NCBI RefSeq assembly: GCF_000154705.2
Contig: NZ_CM002917.1
Coordinates: forward strand, 1,382,461-1,446,460
From: Hoeflea phototrophica DFL-43
Lineage (GTDB): Bacteria; Pseudomonadota; Alphaproteobacteria; Rhizobiales; Rhizobiaceae
DNA length: 64,000 bases
Direction of reading: 5' to 3'
The notes beneath the pieces are model-generated. The model saw only the letters and a list, made by a program, of their open reading frames with translations. It was not told where the DNA came from and did not search any database. The translations under genes and the position numbers were made by a program. Shown here piece after piece: positions 58,474-64,000 of this stretch (positions are counted from its first letter, which is position 1; the number at the start of each line of letters is the position of its first letter).

Positions 58474-59007
58474 ATGAAGAACATCGTTTTCACACTCACC
58501 GCCGCCCTTCTGGGCTTCTCAGCAACCGCAGTGGTTGCCCATGATTACAAGCTTGGGCCGATTGAAATCACCCATCCTTATGCCCGCGCCACTCCGCCCA
58601 ATGCACCGGTTTCTGGCGGTTACATGACGATACGCAACACCGGTGGTGAAGCTGACCGTCTGATTGGCGGCAAGGCCGGTTTCGCCAAAAAGGTCGAGAT
58701 CCATGAAATGAGCATGGAGAACGACGTCATGAAGATGCGTGAACTGCCCGGTGGTCTTGAAATTCCGGCTGGTGGCGAGGTCGAACTCAACCCGGGTGGC
58801 TTCCATGTCATGTTCATCGGCCTTGATGGCCAGCTCAAGGACGGTGAGACCCGCGCGGTCACCCTGACCTTCGAGAAGGCTGGCTCGATTGATATCAACT
58901 TCAATGTCCAGACCATCCAGAGGATGAAGCAAAACATGTCAAAGGACAGCCACGGCAACATGGAGCATGGCGAGATTGATCACAGCAAGATGAAGCATGG
59001 CGACTGA
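58474..59007 (+). CDS. Periplasmic copper chaperone PCu(A)C
   Basis: A 177-residue exported protein: signal peptide about 1-22, cleaved near VVAHDY, then the PCu(A)C (DUF461) domain. The copper site is the H-x10-M ... H-x-M pattern seen as VEIHEMSMENDVMKM (H77, M88) and FHVMF (H111, M113). Uniquely placed at the end is a His/Met tail, SHGNMEHGEIDHSKMKHGD, which could carry extra copper. PCu(A)C loads Cu(I) into the CuA site of oxidase subunit II, with SCO as partner; the SCO gene overlaps its end by 11 bp. Confidence 0.93.
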   Translation: MKNIVFTLTAALLGFSATAVVAHDYKLGPIEITHPYARATPPNAPVSGGYMTIRNTGGEADRLIGGKAGFAKKVEIHEMSMENDVMKMRELPGGLEIPAGGEVELNPGGFHVMFIGLDGQLKDGETRAVTLTFEKAGSIDINFNVQTIQRMKQNMSKDSHGNMEHGEIDHSKMKHGD

Positions 59008-59620
59008 CTCAGTGTCGCACCATTGGCTGAAAGCCGGGGCCTTGGGGGCGGTTGCGGCCCTTTGCCTCGTCACCATTGGGGTTCTGGGCTGGCAGTTTGC
59101 CGTTCAGGGCACTGATAGTTCCCTAACGTCAGGGATGCGGCTGGGGGCCGATTTCACGCTTGTGGATCATGATGGTGAGCCAATCACCCAGGCTGCCTTC
59201 GAGGGACGGCCGACGCTGCTCTATTTCGGCTTCACCCGTTGCCCGGAAGTCTGTCCGACCACACTCTACGAGATGGCTGGGTGGCTGGACGCCCTGGGCG
59301 ATGAGGGCAGGGATCTGCAGGCATTCTTCGTGACTGTCGATCCCGAACGTGACACGCCGGAGATCATGAAAGGCTACTCGGAAGCCTTTACCGACCGTGT
59401 GATCGGGATCACCGGCGATCCTGATGAGAGTGCACGGCTGGTTGCCGGCTGGCATGTCTATGCGGCGAAGATCCCGACCGAGGATGGCGATTACACCATG
59501 GACCACACGGCCTCGGTGTTTCTCGTCGACAAGCATGGCGTCTTCAAAGGCACGATCTCCTATGGTGAAGATGCCGGAACGGCCATCGCCAAGCTCAGGC
59601 GGCTTGCCGGGCTGTCGTAA
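58997..59620 (+). CDS. SCO1/SenC family CuA assembly protein
   Basis: A 207-residue protein anchored by one helix (about 13-35) with a periplasmic thioredoxin fold. The copper and redox cysteines are in RCPEVCPTTL (C82, C86) and the third ligand histidine in DYTMDHTASVF near 172. SCO proteins prepare the CuA cysteines of CoxB and receive copper from PCu(A)C. Its ATG lies inside the end of the chaperone gene, an 11-bp overlap that implies coupled translation. A strong hairpin follows. Confidence 0.95.
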   Translation: MATDSVSHHWLKAGALGAVAALCLVTIGVLGWQFAVQGTDSSLTSGMRLGADFTLVDHDGEPITQAAFEGRPTLLYFGFTRCPEVCPTTLYEMAGWLDALGDEGRDLQAFFVTVDPERDTPEIMKGYSEAFTDRVIGITGDPDESARLVAGWHVYAAKIPTEDGDYTMDHTASVFLVDKHGVFKGTISYGEDAGTAIAKLRRLAGLS

Positions 59621-59645
59621 TATGCCTGCCTTTTACAGGCTTGCC

Positions 59646-59669
59646 CTGACCGGGTTTCGGCCCGGTCAG
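59646..59669. terminator. Shared hairpin between SCO and HlyD genes
   Basis: CTGACCGGG (59646-59654) pairs perfectly with CCCGGTCAG (59661-59669) around TTTCGG. It lies 26 bp after the SCO stop and contains the convergent HlyD stop codon in its right arm. A second small stem, GCCTG-N7-CAGGC, is just upstream near 59624-59640. Together they look like a bidirectional terminator without T-runs. Confidence 0.6.
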
Positions 59670-60877
59670 TCGGCGGTTGCGCGGTCGGCGATCAGGCTGC
59701 CATCTTCCAGCGTGTCGCCGGGATAAAGAACAATCCGGTCACCTGCATCCAGTCCTGACAGGACCTCGGCCGTGCGGTCGGTCAAGTGGCCGATCTCGAC
59801 CGGCGTGACACGGGCCGTGCTGTCCTCGATCCGGAACACCGCCCAATCGCCATTGGCCCTGTAGATCGCGCTCACGGGCACCTGCAGTGCCGCCGGTGAG
59901 GACCAGGTGACCAGATTGGCAAGAACCCGGAAGCCGTGGCCAAGATCGTCCGGCGGCGGGTCCTTGAGGGTGAGAATCGCATTGACCCGCTGTTCGGAAA
60001 TCCCCAGCGCGGAGACCTTGGTAAAGCCTGAGGGTTCGATCCGCTCGACCACCGCTTCGAGCGCCTGATCTCCGCCCCAATCACTGATCAGCACACGGCT
60101 GCCCGGCTGGACACGAACCGCATCGGCGGACAGCACATCCACCGTAATCTCCAGATCCGCAGGATTCCCCACCTCGGCAATCAGTTGACCGACACTTGCG
60201 GCCTGCTCGCTCTTGGCGTTGAGCGACAGGATTGTGCCGTCAATCGGCGAGACAATTTCGATGCAGCATTGACCATTGGCGGCTTGGATTGGGGTCTGTC
60301 CCGGTTGCGTCAGCCGTGCCTCGGCGCTGGCGAGTTCGGCGCGCCTGAGCGCAATCATCGCCTCGGCGGAGGCGACCTGTGCATTTGCCAGGTCAACTTC
60401 CCCTACCATTCTCTCCAGTACGCTGTCAGACACGAAATTGGTCCTGGCGAGCTCCATTGCACGGTCCTGACTGGCCTTGGCCAGATCGCGCGCGGTGCGC
60501 GCCCGGGTCAGTTCGACTTCCGCCAGCGCCACGCTCGAACGCGCCGCATCGATGGCCGCCATCAGTTCGGTGTGGGTCCTGGTGTCAATAAAGGGTGGGT
60601 CCAGCGGATGGATCCGGGTGATCGCCTCGCCCGCGCCGATCGGATCGCCGACCGATTTGATCACCCGGTCGAGATGGCCTGCAATCGGTGAGGATATGGC
60701 ATAGACATTGCGGATGCGCGTGATCCCGTCCTCCTCCACCGTGACCAGCATCGCTTCTTGCGACACGGTTGCGAGATCGACGAGGACAGGATTCGGCTTG
60801 AAGGCGATATAGATCACGCCGCCAACAATCGCTGCGGCAGCCAGCCCGGTGAGACTTTTGAAAAGCATGGAAGCCAT
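59666..60877 (-). CDS. HlyD-family adaptor of an ABC exporter
   Basis: A 403-residue membrane-fusion protein: N-terminal anchor (about 8-28), a lipoyl domain part ISSPIAGHLDRVIKSVGD (about 62-80), a coiled-coil hairpin rich in Ala/Glu (about 100-190), the second lipoyl half IVSPIDGTILSLNAKSEQAA and a beta-barrel domain. It differs from the RND adaptor at 35.2 kb. AGGGA lies about 7 nt before ATG 60877, and the gene begins 3 bp after the permease stop. The order ATPase-permease-HlyD matches DevBCA/MacAB-type exporters that need an outer-membrane TolC. Confidence 0.88.
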   Translation of the reverse strand: MASMLFKSLTGLAAAAIVGGVIYIAFKPNPVLVDLATVSQEAMLVTVEEDGITRIRNVYAISSPIAGHLDRVIKSVGDPIGAGEAITRIHPLDPPFIDTRTHTELMAAIDAARSSVALAEVELTRARTARDLAKASQDRAMELARTNFVSDSVLERMVGEVDLANAQVASAEAMIALRRAELASAEARLTQPGQTPIQAANGQCCIEIVSPIDGTILSLNAKSEQAASVGQLIAEVGNPADLEITVDVLSADAVRVQPGSRVLISDWGGDQALEAVVERIEPSGFTKVSALGISEQRVNAILTLKDPPPDDLGHGFRVLANLVTWSSPAALQVPVSAIYRANGDWAVFRIEDSTARVTPVEIGHLTDRTAEVLSGLDAGDRIVLYPGDTLEDGSLIADRATAD

Positions 60878-60880
60878 GGG

Positions 60881-63256
60881 TCATTCCCTTGTCTTGAGCA
60901 CCCGAATGAGGTCGAGATGGTCGATGCGCCGGCGCACGATCAGCGCCGAAAGCAGTGCCGCCGCGAGCACCACCAGGCTCGACAGCGCATAGGTTGATGG
61001 ATTGATGATCAGCGGAATCCGGAACAGGTCGTTTTCAAATCCCTTTGCGACCAATGCCGAAAAACTCTTTCCGATAACCCAGCCCAGCGGTTGGGCCAGG
61101 AGCACCATAATGCTCAGTTCGGTGAGCAGAACGCTCGACACTTCGCGGCTTGTGAAGCCGAAAACCCTGAGGCTGGCAAGCTCGCGTGCGCGCTCGGAGA
61201 GCTGGATCCGGGCCGAGTTGTAAATCACGCCAAATGTGATGATGAGCGCCAGCGACACATAGATCGTGATGCTGATGCCGATGTTTTCCTCGACCAGCGC
61301 GCGAAAGCGCTGCCGCGAAATCCCCTGCAGAGCCACCGAGGCAATCGCCGGCGTTTGCTTGACCTCTTGATAGAGCGCGTTGATCTGACTTTCATCGACA
61401 ATCACCCGCGCACCGGAAATACGGCTTCCCTCGCCGGCCATCCGGTCGAGGGCTTCCCGGCTCATATTGGCATTCAGCCCGATATAGCTGTTGGTCAGGC
61501 CGACCAGTGTGACAAGCGCAGTGCGGTCGCGGCCGTCCTTCAGTTCAACCTCGACCTGATCCCCCAATGCCAGGCCGAGATGGCTGGCCAGGCGCTCTGA
61601 CAGCAGAATGCCCTTTGGCGGCAGCTTGATAGGAGCAAAGTCTTGATCCAGCACCCGGCTGACATCGGTTTCCGGGTCGGAACCGATGACCTGAACATTG
61701 CGCGACCTGTGTCCGTTTCTCAGCGTTGCGGCTTCAGAGCGGAAAGGTTCAGCCGCGATCACGCCCGGCAGCCGCGCAACCTCACGGATCGCATCTTGCG
61801 AGCGGGCCGTGGCAAACACAAGCGTCGCATCCTGCCGGTCAGCCCTGAACCAGATGGTGTCGATCATGTGATCAATGGAATCCAGCGCGAACAGCGATGT
61901 GATCAGCAGCGCCACCGGCAGCGCCGTCCCCAGCGTCGTCAGGGTCGTTCGCAATGGCCAGCGTACCAGATGTCTGAGCGCCATCACTGTGAGTTGCGAA
62001 AACAACTGCCGGAAGGCGCAAGACAAACCGCCCAACAGGCTGCGATACTTGGTCGGCGCCGGTGGACGCATGGCAACCGCAGGGGGCAATCGCACGGCCC
62101 CCATAATTGCGTTCGCGGCCCCTGCCAGCGCTGCCGCAAAGGTGATCAGCGTAGAGATGACATAGAGATCGGGTTCGCGCGAGAACACCAGGAACGGAAA
62201 TGAATAGAACTCGCCGTAAAGCGACGCCATTCCGTGCCCCAGCCGTGTGCCAGCAATTGCGCCGATTGTCACTCCGACAACCGAAATCACCAAAGTCAGC
62301 TTGGCATAGTGCCAGGCAATGGCTGAGTTGGTGTAGCCGACGGCCTTTAAAAGGCCGATCTGCTCGCGTTCCAAGGCAATCAGCCGGGTCATGATCATGT
62401 TGACCAGAAACACGGCGATGAACAGGAAGATCGGCGGGATCACCTGGGCCATCGCCTTGAGCTGATCGAGTTCTGAATCAAGAAACGCATCGGAAGGATG
62501 ATCCTTCCGGTCATAGGCCCCGGTGCCGCCATAGGGCTCGAGAATGCTGTCCAGCCGGGCGATCACCTCCTTCTTGTCGGCTGCGCGCGCAAGTGTCAGC
62601 GACACGTCATTGAACGCGCCAACCATGTCGTAGGCGCCTTCAATGGCCGCGCGCCGCATGTGGATGACGCCGTAGCGCCGCTGGTCAGGCACCATGTCGC
62701 CGGGTCCGATAGCGTAGACATGCTCGGGCGACAGGGTGATCCCGGTGATCGACAGTGTAAGCTTGCGGCCATTGATCAGCACATCGAACTGATCGCCTGG
62801 CCGGAACCCGTGGGCCAGCGCAAAAGATTCTATGATCGCGGCCTCGTCGCTGCGGCCGGGCTCGGGCATCCGGCCGGAACGCAGATAGAGCCGGTTGACC
62901 GCCGGTTCTCCATGGTCCGGGATCGAAATCAGCATGCCTGAGGCAGGTTCAGCCATGCCGGCAATGTCGATGATCACCGGATTTACGATCCGGGTCGCCA
63001 CGGCCGACACCCCGTCAATTGCAAGGATTGCCGATTTGATGCCATCGGGCGCACGCGTCACCGAGGCGAAGATGTCGCCAAACCGGGTGCGGTCATAAAA
63101 GGCCGAACGGGTTTCATCGAGAGCGCGCGTCGCTCCCAGAGCCAGAATCAGTGTCATCACCCCGCAGGCCATCACCAGCGCCACGGCCAGCGCCTGCGCC
63201 CAGAGCCGGGCAAGGTCGCGGACAAGCTTGCGGTCGAGCATACTCAACGGGTTCAC
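60881..63256 (-). CDS. FtsX-like ABC transporter permease with two FtsX domains
   Basis: A 791-residue membrane protein. The pattern is helix 1 (about 18-40), a large periplasmic part, three helices (about 265-395), a central pair, another periplasmic section and three C-terminal helices (about 660-780): two FtsX-type domains fused, as in the large MacB/YbbP-like permeases. Translation begins at a GTG (63256) that shares its bases with the ATPase stop (GTGA). The last residues, IRVLKTRE, are the family end. Exported substrate is unknown; lipid, peptide or drug are candidates. Confidence 0.88.
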   Translation of the reverse strand: MNPLSMLDRKLVRDLARLWAQALAVALVMACGVMTLILALGATRALDETRSAFYDRTRFGDIFASVTRAPDGIKSAILAIDGVSAVATRIVNPVIIDIAGMAEPASGMLISIPDHGEPAVNRLYLRSGRMPEPGRSDEAAIIESFALAHGFRPGDQFDVLINGRKLTLSITGITLSPEHVYAIGPGDMVPDQRRYGVIHMRRAAIEGAYDMVGAFNDVSLTLARAADKKEVIARLDSILEPYGGTGAYDRKDHPSDAFLDSELDQLKAMAQVIPPIFLFIAVFLVNMIMTRLIALEREQIGLLKAVGYTNSAIAWHYAKLTLVISVVGVTIGAIAGTRLGHGMASLYGEFYSFPFLVFSREPDLYVISTLITFAAALAGAANAIMGAVRLPPAVAMRPPAPTKYRSLLGGLSCAFRQLFSQLTVMALRHLVRWPLRTTLTTLGTALPVALLITSLFALDSIDHMIDTIWFRADRQDATLVFATARSQDAIREVARLPGVIAAEPFRSEAATLRNGHRSRNVQVIGSDPETDVSRVLDQDFAPIKLPPKGILLSERLASHLGLALGDQVEVELKDGRDRTALVTLVGLTNSYIGLNANMSREALDRMAGEGSRISGARVIVDESQINALYQEVKQTPAIASVALQGISRQRFRALVEENIGISITIYVSLALIITFGVIYNSARIQLSERARELASLRVFGFTSREVSSVLLTELSIMVLLAQPLGWVIGKSFSALVAKGFENDLFRIPLIINPSTYALSSLVVLAAALLSALIVRRRIDHLDLIRVLKTRE

Positions 63257-63978
63257 CAGCTGACCTCCGATGGCTTGATCTGGTTGGCGTTGATCTCTTC
63301 TGATGCGATCCGGCCATCGCGAAAGGAAAACACCCGGTGCGCGATTTTCTGGATTCCGGCGTTGTGGGTAATGATCGCGGTGGTCGCGCCGGTTTCAGCG
63401 TTCACCCGCGCCAGCGCCTCGAGCACGATGATGCCGGTGGCCGAATCAAGTGCGCCGGTGGGCTCATCGCACAACAGCACCTCGGGGTTCTTGGCGATGG
63501 CCCGGGCAATGGCCACCCGCTGTTGTTCGCCGCCGGACAATTGCGCCGGAAAATGGTCCATCCGGTCTTCAAGCCCGACCAGCGCAAGTGCATCCGATGG
63601 TGGCATCGGATGTTTGGCAACCTCGGTGATTAGGGCAACATTTTCCCAGGCTGTCAGGCTCGGAATCAGATTGTAGAACTGGAAAACGAAGCCGACATGA
63701 TCCCGGCGGTAGGCGGTCAGCTCCCGGTCGCTGGCGCCTGAGAGTTCCCGGCCTCTGAAGCGCACAGACCCCGAGGTTGGCCGGTCGAGGCCGCCAATGA
63801 TATTGAGCAGAGTCGACTTGCCGCTGCCCGACGGGCCCAGCAGAACGGCCATTTCACCGGCCTGCAGCGTCAGGTCGACACCATTGAGGGCACGCACCTC
63901 AATCTCCCCGGTCTGGTAGATCTTGGTCAATCCGGAAACGTCGAAGATCGGCGCGGCGGCGGTCGGGTCGTTGGACAT
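63253..63978 (-). CDS. ABC transporter ATP-binding protein (MacB/LolD-type)
   Basis: A 241-residue ATPase that drives the FtsX-type permease next to it. Walker A is [18 protein letters not shown] (48-56 core), the signature [18 protein letters not shown], and Walker [18 protein letters not shown], typical of LolD/MacB. The end, [15 protein letters not shown], overlaps the permease start by 4 bp. It is the first gene of the minus-strand ATPase-permease-HlyD operon; only 22 bp of upstream sequence lie inside the window, so its promoter cannot be seen. Confidence 0.94.
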   Translation of the reverse strand: MSNDPTAAAPIFDVSGLTKIYQTGEIEVRALNGVDLTLQAGEMAVLLGPSGSGKSTLLNIIGGLDRPTSGSVRFRGRELSGASDRELTAYRRDHVGFVFQFYNLIPSLTAWENVALITEVAKHPMPPSDALALVGLEDRMDHFPAQLSGGEQQRVAIARAIAKNPEVLLCDEPTGALDSATGIIVLEALARVNAETGATTAIITHNAGIQKIAHRVFSFRDGRIASEEINANQIKPSEVSW

Positions 63979-64000
63979 CGCAGGATCATACAGCGACCAA

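Overview
The window is core chromosomal DNA of an alphaproteobacterium, most likely a Hyphomicrobiales (Rhizobiales) member of the Rhizobiaceae/Phyllobacteriaceae type; a Hoeflea-like organism is my best guess, by inference only. The reasons are GC-rich codons, a CcrM-type adenine methyltransferase, an IalB-family periplasmic protein, an APH-fold homoserine kinase, a split cox/cta aa3-oxidase operon, a degenerate RibB/RibA fusion, and gene orders familiar from rhizobia (histone deacetylase-xseB; fabI-DnaJ-lipoprotein-pdxH; ispH-thrB-rnhA; thrC-M16 peptidase-GNAT-EAL; mutY-DUF721-DsbA-smc). I see no prophage, insertion sequence, CRISPR array, rRNA or integron. One tRNA (Gln, anticodon TTG) is present.
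Layout. 0-5.5 kb: start of xseB, a histone-deacetylase-like hydrolase, a YcaQ-type DNA glycosylase behind a LexA-like box, then aroC-ribB-secreted repeat protein on the minus strand. 5.7-12.5 kb: DUF1344, histidine phosphatase, fabI, a frameshifted DnaJ-family gene, a lipoprotein, pdxH, a NodB-type deacetylase and tldD. 12.6-20 kb: an IalB-like protein divergent from the aa3 cytochrome oxidase operon coxB-coxA-ctaB-coxF-ctaG-coxC, followed by DUF983 and SURF1. 20-25.2 kb: DUF1304, ispH, thrB, rnhA, a peroxiredoxin, an orphan DsbD N-terminal domain and YqgE. 25.2-31.6 kb: a minus-strand run thrC, M16 peptidase, GNAT and a large GGDEF/EAL membrane protein. 31.7-39.5 kb: lipoprotein, HAD phosphatase, ccrM, then a TetR regulator divergent from an RND efflux pair whose permease is frameshifted. 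39.5-46.4 kb: HAD, mutY, DUF721, DsbA-like lipoprotein and smc. 46.5-56 kb: alpha/beta hydrolase, DegT aminotransferase, DUF1127, LysR, ppdK, YeeE/YedE transporter, an unknown protein and DUF1499. 56-64 kb: metallo-beta-lactamase-fold hydrolase, tRNA-Gln, cupin, a copper-handling set (DUF2946-like, PCu(A)C chaperone, SCO) and a minus-strand ABC exporter (ATPase, permease, HlyD adaptor).
How it fits together. Oxidase biogenesis dominates: structural subunits, haem O synthase, CuB insertion (CtaG), SURF1 and, 39 kb away, CuA metallochaperones. A second theme is genome maintenance: YcaQ glycosylase, XseB, RNase HI, CcrM, MutY, DUF721/DciA-like and SMC. The rest is metabolism (aroC, ribB, fabI, pdxH, ispH, thrB/thrC, ppdK), envelope and export functions.
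The signals I find most worth a second look are the LexA-type box in front of the crosslink-repair glycosylase, two separate frameshifts in otherwise intact-looking genes, an identical 15-bp palindrome class (GTGAG-N5-CTCAC) in two unrelated divergent promoters, and a perfect 14-bp-arm hairpin between coxA and ctaB. I did not find a clearly novel multi-gene system; most of the window is ordinary core genome.
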